DNA of 64,000 nt, taken from contig DAOSDY010000002.1 in NCBI GenBank assembly GCA_035362835.1, positions 503,692 through 567,691 of the forward strand, written 5' to 3'. This document shows positions 43,265 through 52,569 of the stretch, one piece after another (within the stretch, counting starts at the first letter, position 1; each line of letters opens with the position of its first letter). Below the pieces are notes generated by a model, which did not search any database, had not been told where the DNA came from, and saw nothing but the letters and a program-made list of their open reading frames with translations. Position numbers and translations under genes: made by a program. The stretch comes from Melioribacteraceae bacterium. GTDB lineage: Bacteria; Bacteroidota; Ignavibacteria; Ignavibacteriales; Melioribacteraceae.

Positions 43265-43811
43265 AAGTTTTATTGCCCTCGAGCTGCCGGAACCGGTTAT
43301 CGGCCGGCTGGTCTCTGCAGAACATGAGCTCGAATTGGCTCCCGGGAAAATTAATTGGGAGGGAAAAGATAAACTTCATGTCACTCTTAAATTTATAGGT
43401 GATATAACAGAGAATAATTTGATAAAGTTGTCACACCTTCTTGAAATTCTCGTTTTACGTTTTAATACTTTCGAATTGTCTTTGGATCAACTCGGTTATT
43501 TCAAGTCGAACGGAATACCCAGAATTTTATGGGCCGGATTAAAAGAAAATGGTAATCTGACAAAACTTGCCGGCGAAATTGATATATTGTGCAGTGAATT
43601 TGGTTTTGAAAGGGAAAAGAGAAAGTTCAAACCCCATATCACACTTCTCCGGATCAAAAACGAGGATATCATTAATAATCTGAAACCGGTTGGAGAAATT
43701 GATTTTGATCAATTAAAATTTGAGACCGGGAAGGTGACTTTATTCCAGAGCATTCTTTCAAAAAATGGATCTATCTACAAACCGATAAAAAGTTTTTTAA
43801 CTAAAAAATAG
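43254..43811 (+). CDS. thpR: RNA 2',3'-cyclic phosphodiesterase
   Basis: 2H-superfamily phosphoesterase (formerly LigT) that opens 2',3'-cyclic phosphates on RNA. The two HxT motifs are present: HVTLKF (His42) and HITLLR (about residue 128), spaced as usual, and the start RSFIALELPEPV is typical. 185 aa. Two ATGs in a row (43254 and 43257) overlap the cinA stop; either could be used. It sits between cinA and recA in the same operon. Confidence 0.9.
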   Translation: MMIRSFIALELPEPVIGRLVSAEHELELAPGKINWEGKDKLHVTLKFIGDITENNLIKLSHLLEILVLRFNTFELSLDQLGYFKSNGIPRILWAGLKENGNLTKLAGEIDILCSEFGFEREKRKFKPHITLLRIKNEDIINNLKPVGEIDFDQLKFETGKVTLFQSILSKNGSIYKPIKSFLTKK

Positions 43812-43821
43812 TGGAGGGAAT

Positions 43822-44874
43822 ATGGCAATGGAAAAAGATGCCAGAATTAAAATTTTAGAGGATACAATTTCCAATATCGAGAAACAGTACGGTAAAGGTA
43901 CTATAATGAAACTGGGAGATGGAGTTATATCCGAAGTAGAATCGATCTCAACAGGATCTTTATCACTCGACTATGCTCTCGGTATTGGCGGGGTTCCACG
44001 TGGACGTATAATTGAGATTTACGGCCCTGAATCATCCGGTAAAACAACTCTCTGTCTTCATATTATTGCCGAAGCTCAGAAAAAGGGTGGACTTGCCGCG
44101 TTCATAGATGCCGAACATGCTATGGATCTGAATTATGCAAAAAGGTTGAATGTTGATACCGCCAACCTTCTGCTTTCACAACCCGACTTTGGTGAACAGG
44201 CTCTCGAAATTGTTGATACACTTATCCGTAGCAATGCTCTCGATATAATTGTAGTAGATTCTGTTGCTGCCCTTGTACCGAGATCAGAAATTGAAGGCGA
44301 TATGGGCGATCCGCAGATGGCTATGCAGGCACGCTTAATGTCGCAGGCCCTAAGGAAAATTACCGGTGCTATAAGTAAATCCAAAACCTGTGTTATATTT
44401 ACAAATCAATTGAGAAGTAAAATCGGTATTATGTTCGGTAATCCCGAAACTACTACTGGCGGTAATGCGCTTAAGTTTTATGCATCTGTCCGCCTCGATA
44501 TTCGTAGAGTTGCTGCTATAAAAGATGGAAATAATGTTATCGGTAACCGGACAAAAGTTAAAGTGGTTAAAAGCAAAGTTGCACCTCCGTTCAAAGAAGT
44601 TGAATTCGATATTCTTTATAATGAAGGAATAAGCAAAGCCGGAGATATAATTGACCTCGCAACAGACAAGAATATTCTGAAGAAAAGCGGCGCATGGTTT
44701 ACTTATAAGGAGGACCGATACCAGGGAAGAGAACAGCTGAAACAGAAAATGCTGGAGGATCCTCAACTCCTCGCCTCTCTGGAAAAGGAGGTTAAAGTAA
44801 CCCTTGGAATACTCAAAGAGGAACCGAAACCCGTAAAAGAGGAACAGCAGGAAACAAAACCTAAGAAAAAATAA
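43822..44874 (+). CDS. recA: recombinase RecA
   Basis: Strand-exchange and SOS coprotease protein, 350 aa. Walker A GPESSGKT (68-75), Walker B DIIVVDSVAALVP, the L1/L2 loops (EIEGDMGDPQMAMQARLMSQALRK and FTNQLRSKIGIMFGNPETTTGGNALKFYAS) are all present and typical. The C-terminal tail is alternating Glu and Lys (EEPKPVKEEQQETKPKKK), less acidic than in E. coli. A GGAGGG ribosome site precedes the ATG by five bases. recX follows three bases after the stop. Confidence 0.98.
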   Translation: MAMEKDARIKILEDTISNIEKQYGKGTIMKLGDGVISEVESISTGSLSLDYALGIGGVPRGRIIEIYGPESSGKTTLCLHIIAEAQKKGGLAAFIDAEHAMDLNYAKRLNVDTANLLLSQPDFGEQALEIVDTLIRSNALDIIVVDSVAALVPRSEIEGDMGDPQMAMQARLMSQALRKITGAISKSKTCVIFTNQLRSKIGIMFGNPETTTGGNALKFYASVRLDIRRVAAIKDGNNVIGNRTKVKVVKSKVAPPFKEVEFDILYNEGISKAGDIIDLATDKNILKKSGAWFTYKEDRYQGREQLKQKMLEDPQLLASLEKEVKVTLGILKEEPKPVKEEQQETKPKKK

Positions 44875-44877
44875 GAA

Positions 44878-45510
44878 ATGATTGTCGCTTCACTTGTCAG
44901 AAAAGGGAATGATGTCGAAATAATATTTGATGACGGGTCGGGTCTGTTTCTCGATTACCATGTCGTGGTGGATAACGGGATTAGAAAGAACGACTCATTG
45001 AGCGACGAACAAATAAATTATCTTAAAAACCGGAGCGAACTGAACAAAATTAAACATCAGGCGTTCCGGTTTTTAAGTATAAGAAATCACTCCTCGTATG
45101 AACTGAAATTAAAACTTCTGAAAAAGAAATTCCTTCCGCATCTGATAGATGAAGCTTTGGAATCCCTTAAAGAAAAAAAATATCTCGACGACCAGAAATT
45201 CTCCCACCAGCTGATCGAAGAAAAAATGAAAAAGGGAAAATCCGGGTCGATCAAAATTAAATCCGAATTGAAGAAAAAAGGGATATCAAGAGAGCTTGCG
45301 GATAAATTGATAGATACCCTCGATCAGAATCAGTTTTACGAAAATGCTTGTGATTTAGCGTGTAAAAAATATGATCAGCTGATTAAAAAAGAGACCGATT
45401 TTAGAAAAATCAAGCAGAAATTATTTTCATATTTAGCAATGAAAGGATTTGGATCGGATATAATAACTTTGGCAATAAACAAGATTAGAATGCCGGAGGA
45501 AACCGATTAA
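44878..45510 (+). CDS. recX: RecA regulator RecX
   Basis: Small helical modulator of RecA filaments, 210 aa. The RecX three-helix repeats are recognisable: FRFLSIRNHSSYELKLKLLKKKFLPHLIDEALESLKEKKYLDDQKFSHQLIEEKMKKGKSGSIKIKSELKKKGISRELADKLID, then a last repeat ending FSYLAMKGFGSDIITLAINKI. The first 60 residues are an unusual beta-rich extension (VRKGNDVEIIFDDGSGLFLDYHVV) also seen in Bacteroidota RecX. Directly behind recA, as usual. Confidence 0.88.
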   Translation: MIVASLVRKGNDVEIIFDDGSGLFLDYHVVVDNGIRKNDSLSDEQINYLKNRSELNKIKHQAFRFLSIRNHSSYELKLKLLKKKFLPHLIDEALESLKEKKYLDDQKFSHQLIEEKMKKGKSGSIKIKSELKKKGISRELADKLIDTLDQNQFYENACDLACKKYDQLIKKETDFRKIKQKLFSYLAMKGFGSDIITLAINKIRMPEETD

Positions 45511-45569
45511 TTCTGAATTTGGTCGGTAAGAACGTTTTAAGTATTTTTGAACCAAAAATTTTAACACTT

Positions 45570-46739
45570 ATGCAAAAATTCACAGGATTAGATTACTATA
45601 ATATCGAAAGTCTCCTCTCTGAAGACGAAAAATTAGTACGTAACTCGGTCCGTGATTTCGTCGATGATAAGATAATTCCCGTTATAGAAAAACATTACCG
45701 CGATGGTTCTTTCCCGATGGATCTTGTTCCAAAGCTGGGAGAACTTGGTTTATTCGGAATTACTCTACCTCAGGAGTACGGATGTGCAGGGATGAATAAT
45801 ATTGCATACGGACTCGTAATGCAGGAACTTGAAAGGGGAGATAGCGGAGTAAGAAGTTTTGTATCAGTTCAGAGTTCACTTGTCATGTACCCGATCTATA
45901 CATTCGGCAGCGATGAACAGAAAAATTACTGGCTTCCGAAACTTGCTTCCGGAGAAAAAATAGGTTGCTTCGGACTTACTGAACCGGATTACGGTTCAAA
46001 TCCGGGAGGAATGATAACCCGGGCTGAGAAGATTAGCGACGGTTACCGTATTAACGGCACTAAAATGTGGATTACTAACGGAACAATCGCAGATGTGGCA
46101 GTTCTATGGGCTAAGCTCGATAACGAGGTCCGGGGATTTATAGTTGAAAAAGGAACTCCCGGTTTTTCCGCCCCTGAAATGAAAGGAAAACATTCTTTGC
46201 GTGCTTCCGTTACATCAGAATTGATTTTTGAAGATGTGATAATTCCAGAACATAATTTGCTTCCTAAAAGTAAGGGACTTAAATCCCCGCTGATGTGTCT
46301 CAACCAGGCACGTTACAGTATCGCATGGGGAGTAGTCGGTTCCATGCTGGCGTGTTTCGATTCTGCTCTAAACTATGCAAATTCAAGAATTCAGTTCAAT
46401 AAACCGATCTCTTCTTTTCAGCTAACACAGCAGAAACTCGCTTTCATGGCTACCGAAATTACCAAGTCACAATTATTAAATCTTCAGCTTGGAAAATTGA
46501 AAGATAACGGAGAGGTAAAGCATACTCAAATCTCGATGGCTAAGAGGAATAATTGCGAGATGGCTCTTGAGATCGCCAGAACCGCTCGAGAAATTTTGGG
46601 TGCAAACGGTATTCTCGACGAGTACCCTGTGATGAGACATTCAGCCAATCTGGAATCGGTTAAAACTTACGAGGGAACTCACGAGATGCATACGCTCATA
46701 ATCGGTGAGGATCTCACCGGATTTTCCGCTTTTGAATAA
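45570..46739 (+). CDS. acyl-CoA dehydrogenase, glutaryl-CoA-dehydrogenase-like
   Basis: FAD enzyme of 389 aa that forms the enoyl-CoA and, if truly glutaryl-CoA dehydrogenase, also decarboxylates. The open frame begins at a TTG at 45519, but MQKFTGLDYYNIESLLSEDEKLVR at 45570 is the natural family start. GCDH-like blocks: SVQSSLVMYPIYTFGSDEQKNYWLPKL, GCFGLTEPDYGSNPGGM, KMWITNG, and YEGTHEMHTLIIGEDLTG with the catalytic Glu. Most other acyl-CoA dehydrogenases read GEGTxEVQR there, as the second one in this window does. It lies 59 bases behind recX and has its own terminator, so it is probably a passenger of the operon. Lysine or aromatic degradation would be the use; the other pathway genes are not in view. 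Confidence 0.82.
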   Translation: MQKFTGLDYYNIESLLSEDEKLVRNSVRDFVDDKIIPVIEKHYRDGSFPMDLVPKLGELGLFGITLPQEYGCAGMNNIAYGLVMQELERGDSGVRSFVSVQSSLVMYPIYTFGSDEQKNYWLPKLASGEKIGCFGLTEPDYGSNPGGMITRAEKISDGYRINGTKMWITNGTIADVAVLWAKLDNEVRGFIVEKGTPGFSAPEMKGKHSLRASVTSELIFEDVIIPEHNLLPKSKGLKSPLMCLNQARYSIAWGVVGSMLACFDSALNYANSRIQFNKPISSFQLTQQKLAFMATEITKSQLLNLQLGKLKDNGEVKHTQISMAKRNNCEMALEIARTAREILGANGILDEYPVMRHSANLESVKTYEGTHEMHTLIIGEDLTGFSAFE

Positions 46740-46744
46740 AAGTG

Positions 46745-46767
46745 AGACCACCTTGTGTGGTCTTTTT
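46745..46767 (+). terminator. terminator before guaB
   Basis: AGACCAC (46745-46751) and GTGGTCT (46757-46763) with a five-base loop and five T's, placed between the dehydrogenase stop and guaB. Confidence 0.75.
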
Positions 46768-46786
46768 CATAATAAATGAGGTCGAT

Positions 46787-48265
46787 ATGAAAAGTAAAAA
46801 GATCGATTTTGAAGGATTAACATTCGACGACATACTCCTTTTGCCTGCAAGGTCTCAGGTACTTCCGCGTCAGGTGGATATTAAAGCCAAACTTACTTCT
46901 TCAATTGAATTAAATATTCCATTCCTCTCGGCAGCCATGGATACCGTTACAGAATCCCAGATGGCTATCGCTATGGCGGCACAGGGCGGTATCGGAATTA
47001 TTCATAAAAATATGTCGATTGAAAAACAGGCTGAAGAAGTCGATAAAGTTAAACGCTCCGAAAGCGGTATGATTGTCAAACCGATTACACTTACTCCAAA
47101 TCATACTATTTATGAAGCTGAAGAACTGATGAGCAAATATCATATCTCCGGTATTCCTATAGTTGATGAAACCGGAAAGCTGATCGGTATTCTGACTAAC
47201 CGCGACCTCCGTTTCGAACCGAATAGGAAGCTTCTTGTAAGCCAGCTGATGACTAAAGAAAATTTAATTACTGCTCCTGTTGGTACTAACCTTGATAAAG
47301 CCGAAAAAATTCTTCACAGGCACAGAATCGAAAAACTGCCTGTCGTAGATAAAAATGGAATTTTAAAAGGTCTTATTACTTATAAAGATATTATGAAAAA
47401 GAAAAAATTTCCGGATGCAAGTAAGGACCAGTACGGACGATTGCGTGTCGGCGCAGCCGTTGGAGTATCGAAAGATACTTTCGAAAGAGCTGAAGCACTT
47501 GTCCATGCAAATGTAGATGTAATAATTGTCGATACTGCACACGGACATTCTATTGGCGTTCTAAATACATTGAAGCAGATCAGGAATAAATTCAAAGATA
47601 TTCAGTTGATCGCAGGAAATATTGTCACGAAAGAAGCTGCTATTGAATTAGTTAAGTGCGGTGTTGATGCGGTTAAAGTTGGTATAGGAGCCGGGTCAAT
47701 TTGTACTACGCGTGTAATTGCCGGAGTTGGAGTGCCCCAGATTTCCGCAATCATTGATGTTGCTGAAGCTTTGAAAGGGAAAGGAATCCCGGTTATTGCC
47801 GACGGCGGAATCAAACAGACAGGTGATGTCGCCAAGGCAATTGCCGCCGGTGCTGATACTGTTATGATGGGCGGTATGTTTGCTGGCTGCGACGAAGCTC
47901 CCGGTGAAAAAGTCCTCTTTGAAGGAAGAAGCTTCAAAGTATATAGAGGTATGGGATCGCTCGGCGCTATGAAACACGGCAGCAGCGACCGGTATTTCCA
48001 GGATATGGAGGAGGATATTAAAAAATTAGTGCCGGAAGGTGTTGAAGGTAGAGTCCCTTACAAAGGACCTCTTTCCGAAACTATTTATCAGTTTGTTGGC
48101 GGACTTCGCGCGGCAATGGGATATTGCGGTGCAAAAAATATAAATGAGCTTAAAACGAAAACAAAATTTGTTAAAATATCCCCTGCAGGATTGAGAGAGA
48201 GTCACCCGCACGATATAATGTTGACAGAAGAGGCTCCCAATTATCAGATAGTTCAGAAACTTTAA
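46787..48265 (+). CDS. guaB: inosine-5'-monophosphate dehydrogenase
   Basis: NAD-dependent conversion of IMP to XMP, the committed step to guanine nucleotides. The open frame extends to a GTG at 46742, but that stretch is the terminator hairpin; ATG 46787 with AGG upstream gives the standard 492-aa protein starting KSKKIDFEGLTFDDILLLP. Two CBS domains (about 95-205) sit inside the barrel. Catalytic Cys306 is in GAGSICTTRVIAGVG and the flap has YRGMGSLGAM with later SDRYFQ. The Bateman module suggests allosteric control by purine nucleotides. A glycosyltransferase and purD follow. Confidence 0.96.
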   Translation: MKSKKIDFEGLTFDDILLLPARSQVLPRQVDIKAKLTSSIELNIPFLSAAMDTVTESQMAIAMAAQGGIGIIHKNMSIEKQAEEVDKVKRSESGMIVKPITLTPNHTIYEAEELMSKYHISGIPIVDETGKLIGILTNRDLRFEPNRKLLVSQLMTKENLITAPVGTNLDKAEKILHRHRIEKLPVVDKNGILKGLITYKDIMKKKKFPDASKDQYGRLRVGAAVGVSKDTFERAEALVHANVDVIIVDTAHGHSIGVLNTLKQIRNKFKDIQLIAGNIVTKEAAIELVKCGVDAVKVGIGAGSICTTRVIAGVGVPQISAIIDVAEALKGKGIPVIADGGIKQTGDVAKAIAAGADTVMMGGMFAGCDEAPGEKVLFEGRSFKVYRGMGSLGAMKHGSSDRYFQDMEEDIKKLVPEGVEGRVPYKGPLSETIYQFVGGLRAAMGYCGAKNINELKTKTKFVKISPAGLRESHPHDIMLTEEAPNYQIVQKL

Positions 48266-48297
48266 TTAAATATTTACCCAATTCTTAATTGATAAAT

Positions 48298-49578
48298 ATG
48301 TTCAAAGTTTTAGTTATTGCTTACTATTATCCGCCCATGGGATTAAGCGGTGTACAGCGCACTCTTAAATTCACAAAGTATATGCCCGGATTCAACTGGG
48401 AACCGACGGTTATCACAGCCGGAGATATTGCCTATTATGCTCACGATTTCAGTATGCTAAAAGAAGCCGAAGAGGCCGGTGTAAAAATTATCCGGACCGA
48501 ATCATACGATCCGAATGCCATTATAGGTAAGAAGTACGGAACCGTTAACATGCCCAAGGAAATTATCCGTAAGGCATTGTCTAATTTTTCTAAAACTTTT
48601 TTTATCCCCGATAATAAAAAATCGTGGGCCAAACGTGCATACTTAAAAGCCAGGGAAATTCTATCTAAAGAACATTTCGATATAATTTATGTTACTCTTC
48701 CTCCATACAGCGGATTTGTCTATGCTGCAAAGTTGAAAGAGGAATTCGGAGTACCTCTTTTTGTCGATTACAGAGATCTCTGGGTCGATAACCATTTTGC
48801 ATTTTACCCGACTCCATGGCACCGCATAAAACATAAAAAACTTGAGTATAACTCGCTAAAGGCTTCTAATAAAATAATTGTGATTAACAGAAGGATTAAA
48901 GAGAAGCTCCTTACAACCTACAATTTCCTTAATTTTAATGAAATTGTAATTATACCGCACGGTTTCGATCCAGCTGATTTCGAAACAGAAGAGCAGATTA
49001 TACCCTCATCAAATAAACTGAGATTGACCTATGCAGGTATTTTTTATGAAAGTATTACACCTGTATTTTTACTAAAAGCCTTCAAACAATTATCTACCGA
49101 AAGACCCGATATTGCTGCCAAATACGAACTTGAGTTTATTGGATTGCTGCGCAAAGAAAACAAAAAGCTTATTTCCGAGTTAGGACTTACGGGATTTGTT
49201 CAGGAACTCGGATATCTCGAACACCACGAAACGGTTAAACGCATTAAACAGAGCAACATATTGTGGATGATGATAGGACATTCAAAAAATTCAGATACTA
49301 TCTCAACAAGCAAACTATTTGAATACTTCGGATCGAGAAAACCGATACTGGGATGTGTTCCCGACGGAATTGCAAAGAACTCTCTTAAGGAATATGGAGC
49401 CGCGTTTATTGTTCCTCCTGACGATGTAAATGAAATAAAGAATAAACTTATCGAAATGCACGACCTCTTTATTAAGAATGAACTCCCTGTACCTAATGAA
49501 GAATTTATTCTAAAACATAACCGGATTGCTTTAACAGAACAGCTTACAACTCATTTCCAATTTTATCTGAAGGCCTGA
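48298..49578 (+). CDS. glycosyltransferase family 4-like protein
   Basis: GT-B enzyme of about 426 aa, probably adding a sugar to a surface glycan. A TTG nine bases upstream is in frame, but ATG 48298 (MFKVLVIAYYYPPMGLSGVQR) fits the family. The N-terminal acceptor domain has the YYYPPMGLSGVQRT loop; the C-terminal donor domain has LRLTYAGIFYES, VQELGYLEHHETVKRIKQSNILWMM and TSKLFEYFGSRKPILGCVP with the donor-binding Glu of KLFEYF. No membrane segment. Placed between guaB and purD with 32- and 4-base gaps; no related surface-glycan genes adjoin. Confidence 0.8.
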   Translation: MFKVLVIAYYYPPMGLSGVQRTLKFTKYMPGFNWEPTVITAGDIAYYAHDFSMLKEAEEAGVKIIRTESYDPNAIIGKKYGTVNMPKEIIRKALSNFSKTFFIPDNKKSWAKRAYLKAREILSKEHFDIIYVTLPPYSGFVYAAKLKEEFGVPLFVDYRDLWVDNHFAFYPTPWHRIKHKKLEYNSLKASNKIIVINRRIKEKLLTTYNFLNFNEIVIIPHGFDPADFETEEQIIPSSNKLRLTYAGIFYESITPVFLLKAFKQLSTERPDIAAKYELEFIGLLRKENKKLISELGLTGFVQELGYLEHHETVKRIKQSNILWMMIGHSKNSDTISTSKLFEYFGSRKPILGCVPDGIAKNSLKEYGAAFIVPPDDVNEIKNKLIEMHDLFIKNELPVPNEEFILKHNRIALTEQLTTHFQFYLKA

Positions 49579-49582
49579 AATT

Positions 49583-50863
49583 ATGAAAGTTGCCATCATC
49601 GGTTCAGGCGGCAGAGAACATGCAATTGCGCGTGCCATTTCCAATAGTGATAAGCTTAAAAAATTATTTATCGTTCCCGGTAATCCCGGAACTGCTAATC
49701 TGGGAATCAACATTCCGATCAATCCCGATGATCATGATAAAGTTTTAGAATTTTGTAAGGTCGAGCAGATCGACCTTATCGTGATAGGGCCTGAAAAACC
49801 GTTAATAGCTGGTCTTTCCGATCTTCTTGTTAATAACGGATTTAATGTTTTTGGACCTTCTGGGGATGCAGCGAGAATTGAGGGAGAAAAATCTTTCGCT
49901 AAAGATTTGATGAAAAGATTCAATATCCCCACGGCCTCGTATGAAGTGTTTTCAAAAGAGGAATACGATCGGGTATTAGATTATCTGAAAACCATAAAAT
50001 ATCCCACTGTTGTTAAAGCAGACGGAATAGCAGCCGGAAAAGGTGTTGTTATTGCTGAAAATTATAACGAGGCAGTCCTTGCGGTTAACGATTGTTTTTT
50101 AAATTACAGTTTCGGTACTTCCGGCAACAAGATTGTTATTGAAGAATTTATGACCGGACAGGAGACATCTATATTTGCAATTACCGATGGTAAAGAGTTT
50201 ATATTGTTACCGGCTTCTCAGGATCATAAACGAATCTTCGACGGTGATCTCGGAAAAAACACGGGCGGTATGGGCGCTTTTGCACCAGTACCTAAAGTAA
50301 CTGATGAATTAATGAAAGTTGTGGGTGATAAGATTATAAAACCAGTTATTGATGCCATGAATTCTATCGGTTCCACATATTCAGGATGCCTCTATTGCGG
50401 ATTAATGCTTACTAATGAGGGTCCGAAAGTAGTTGAATTCAACTGCCGTTTTGGCGACCCGGAGACCCAGGTTGTTCTTCCTCTCTTGGAAGGGGACTTC
50501 CTTCAATTGCTGATGAGTGTTTCTAAAGGTAAAATTGATAAGGATGCTGTCCGTTACAACGGCGGTGCTTCGGTATGTGTGGTTGTTGCTTCAAAAGGTT
50601 ATCCTGATAAATATCTGAAGGGAATTGAGATAAAAGGAATTGACGCAGTTTATTCGAATGAAATTATTATTTATCACTCAGGTACTAAAGAAGTTGACGG
50701 TAAATTAGTAACCGACGGTGGTAGGGTATTTGGCGTTACTTCAATTATTCTGGAAAACGACCTTATAAAGGCGAAGCAAACCGCTTATCAAGCTCTCTCA
50801 AAGATTTATTTCGAAGGGATGCAGTTCCGAACGGATATTTCCGATAAAGCTTTCCGGAAATAA
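49583..50863 (+). CDS. purD: phosphoribosylamine--glycine ligase (GARS)
   Basis: ATP-grasp enzyme joining glycine to phosphoribosylamine in purine synthesis. VAIIGSGGREHAIARAI at the N-terminus, GPEKPLIAGLSDLL, GPSGDAARIEGEKSFAKDLM, TVVKADGIAAGKGVVIA, QDHKRIFDGDLGKNTGGMGAFAPVP, EFNCRFGDPETQVVLPLL and GGRVFGVTS are all canonical. 426 aa. Second purine gene after guaB in this stretch. Its stop codon directly abuts the stop of the convergent HIT gene, leaving no room for a terminator between them. Confidence 0.96.
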   Translation: MKVAIIGSGGREHAIARAISNSDKLKKLFIVPGNPGTANLGINIPINPDDHDKVLEFCKVEQIDLIVIGPEKPLIAGLSDLLVNNGFNVFGPSGDAARIEGEKSFAKDLMKRFNIPTASYEVFSKEEYDRVLDYLKTIKYPTVVKADGIAAGKGVVIAENYNEAVLAVNDCFLNYSFGTSGNKIVIEEFMTGQETSIFAITDGKEFILLPASQDHKRIFDGDLGKNTGGMGAFAPVPKVTDELMKVVGDKIIKPVIDAMNSIGSTYSGCLYCGLMLTNEGPKVVEFNCRFGDPETQVVLPLLEGDFLQLLMSVSKGKIDKDAVRYNGGASVCVVVASKGYPDKYLKGIEIKGIDAVYSNEIIIYHSGTKEVDGKLVTDGGRVFGVTSIILENDLIKAKQTAYQALSKIYFEGMQFRTDISDKAFRK

Positions 50864-51214
50864 TCAGCCCGGAGGCCATGTCATCTTGCGGCCGCCAAGT
50901 AGATGCATATGTATATGAGGCACTTCCTGCCCTGAATCAGGACCCGAATTTAATACAAGTCTGAATCCGCTCTCAAAAACTCCCAGGTCTTTTGCAATCC
51001 TGTTCGCTGCCTCGTATAAATCACCCAGCAGGTTTGAATGATTCTCCTTTGAAATATCCCGTGCAGATTCAATATCGGTTATTTTTGGAATTATTAAAAT
51101 ATGAACAGGGGCTTGCGGACGGATATCCTTAAATGCAAGTACAGAATCAGTTTCATAGACTATTTCGGCCGGAATTTCCTTCCTTATTATTTTAGCAAAA
51201 ATTGTTTCTCCCAT
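50864..51214 (-). CDS. HIT-family nucleotide hydrolase (HinT-like)
   Basis: Small purine-nucleotide phosphoramidase of the histidine-triad family, 116 aa. Typical start (IFAKIIRKEIPAEIVYETDSVLAFKDIRPQAPVHILIIPK) and the triad HIHMHLLGGRKM near the C-terminus, with the nucleophilic His in the middle. The last gene of the minus-strand operon, two bases after the NtrC-type regulator. A broad housekeeping protein; nothing unusual in it. Confidence 0.93.
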   Translation of the reverse strand: MGETIFAKIIRKEIPAEIVYETDSVLAFKDIRPQAPVHILIIPKITDIESARDISKENHSNLLGDLYEAANRIAKDLGVFESGFRLVLNSGPDSGQEVPHIHMHLLGGRKMTWPPG

Positions 51215-51216
51215 AA

Positions 51217-52569
51217 CTATCCTTTTTCTATTTCATATTTTTTCATTTTCAGGTAGAGATGGCTTCTCTGCATGCCGAGAATCTCTGCTGTTTTGCTAAC
51301 GTTCCAGTTGTTCAGAGAAAGCTGTTTCAATATAAAAGCCTTCTCCGCCTTCTCTTTAAATTCCTGAAAATTATTTGATGTACTCAAGATTTCGTCCATT
51401 GCGGAGGAGGATGCCGGAATGAATGAATTAATCTCCTTCTCGCCGATTGAATCCGACGGAACCATAATCACAATTCTTTCCACAAAGTTTCTAAGTTCTC
51501 TTATGTTTCCTTTCCAGCTGAAATTCTGAAGTCCCCGAATTGCAGCCTCGGTCCATCTTTTCTGGCTGAATTTATTCTTCTCACAGATTATTTTCGAGAA
51601 ATGTTCAACCAAAAGGGGAATATCCTCTTTCCGTTCTCTAAGAGGCGGGACGTGAATAGGAATTACATTCAATCTGTGAAATAGGTCCTCCCTGAAATTC
51701 CCTTTTCCGATTTCGGAATTCAGGTCTTTGTTTGTTGCAGAAATAATCCTTACATCAACATTTATTTTTGATGATCCTCCGACTCTCTCAATTCTGCCTT
51801 CTTCAATTGCTCTCAGGACTTTAGCCTGGGATTGAAGACTCATATCGCCAATTTCATCGAGGAAAAGATTTCCGCCATCGGCAAGTTCGAATTTACCGAT
51901 TCTTTGCTTTACAGCGCCGGTAAAAGACCCTTTCTCGTGGCCGAACAATTCAGATTCGATCAGCTCGTGAGGAATAGCCGCGCAGTTAACTTCAACAAGC
52001 TCTTTATTGCTCCGGTCGCTCTGTTTATGAATTTCCTGTGCAACAAGCTCTTTACCCGTTCCGTTTTCGCCGGTAATTAGTATTCGGGCATCTGTTCGTG
52101 CTACCCTCGAAATCGTTTCTAAAATGTTTTTAATAACCGGACTGCTGCCGATTATTACATCGGTAGCGGATAATTCTTTTTTAAGCTTTTTATTCTCCTT
52201 TAAGAGGCTCAATTGTTCTACAGCATTACGTACGGAGATTAAAAGTTTATCACGGTCAATCGGTTTCTCAAGAAAGTCGAATGCCCCCAGTTTTGTTGCT
52301 GTAACAGCGTTCTGAACACTTGCGTGCGCGGAAATCATAATTACTTTAATATCATTCCCTTTTTCCTTCAGCCAGCTTAAAATCTCAAATCCGTTTTTAC
52401 CGGGTATCTGAATATCGAGAAGAAGTGCATCGTAATTTCCGAACTCGAGTTTTTGCATTCCCTTGGCAGAGTCGGTAGTATAATCCACTGAATAGTCTTC
52501 ATACTCAAGAATCATCTTAATGCTTTCGCAAATTTCCTTTTCATCATCGATAACTAGTATTAATTTCAT
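51217..52569 (-). CDS. sigma-54-dependent response regulator, NtrC family
   Basis: Transcription activator of 450 aa. Receiver domain 1-120 with phospho-acceptor Asp52 (LLLDIQIPGKNG). AAA+ domain about 140-370 with Walker A GENGTGKE, the sigma-54-contacting loop GSFTGA, Walker B GGNLFLDEIG and the arginine-finger region FREDLFHRLNVIPIHVPPLRER. C-terminal Fis-type helix-turn-helix (NWNVSKTAEILGMQRSHLYLKMKKYEI). The partner kinase is not adjacent. The start overlaps the stop of the gene upstream (ATGA). Targets would carry GG-N10-GC promoters; I found none with a perfect match in the window. Confidence 0.94.
   Translation of the reverse strand: MKLILVIDDEKEICESIKMILEYEDYSVDYTTDSAKGMQKLEFGNYDALLLDIQIPGKNGFEILSWLKEKGNDIKVIMISAHASVQNAVTATKLGAFDFLEKPIDRDKLLISVRNAVEQLSLLKENKKLKKELSATDVIIGSSPVIKNILETISRVARTDARILITGENGTGKELVAQEIHKQSDRSNKELVEVNCAAIPHELIESELFGHEKGSFTGAVKQRIGKFELADGGNLFLDEIGDMSLQSQAKVLRAIEEGRIERVGGSSKINVDVRIISATNKDLNSEIGKGNFREDLFHRLNVIPIHVPPLRERKEDIPLLVEHFSKIICEKNKFSQKRWTEAAIRGLQNFSWKGNIRELRNFVERIVIMVPSDSIGEKEINSFIPASSSAMDEILSTSNNFQEFKEKAEKAFILKQLSLNNWNVSKTAEILGMQRSHLYLKMKKYEIEKG

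Noticed and set aside
45519..45569. TTG start extending the glutaryl-CoA-dehydrogenase-like protein by 17 residues
   Set aside because: The extension has no family counterpart and no ribosome site; the ATG at 45570 begins at the conserved N-terminus.
46742..46786. N-terminal extension of GuaB from GTG 46742
   Set aside because: The stretch is a terminator hairpin and the standard GuaB start is the ATG at 46787.
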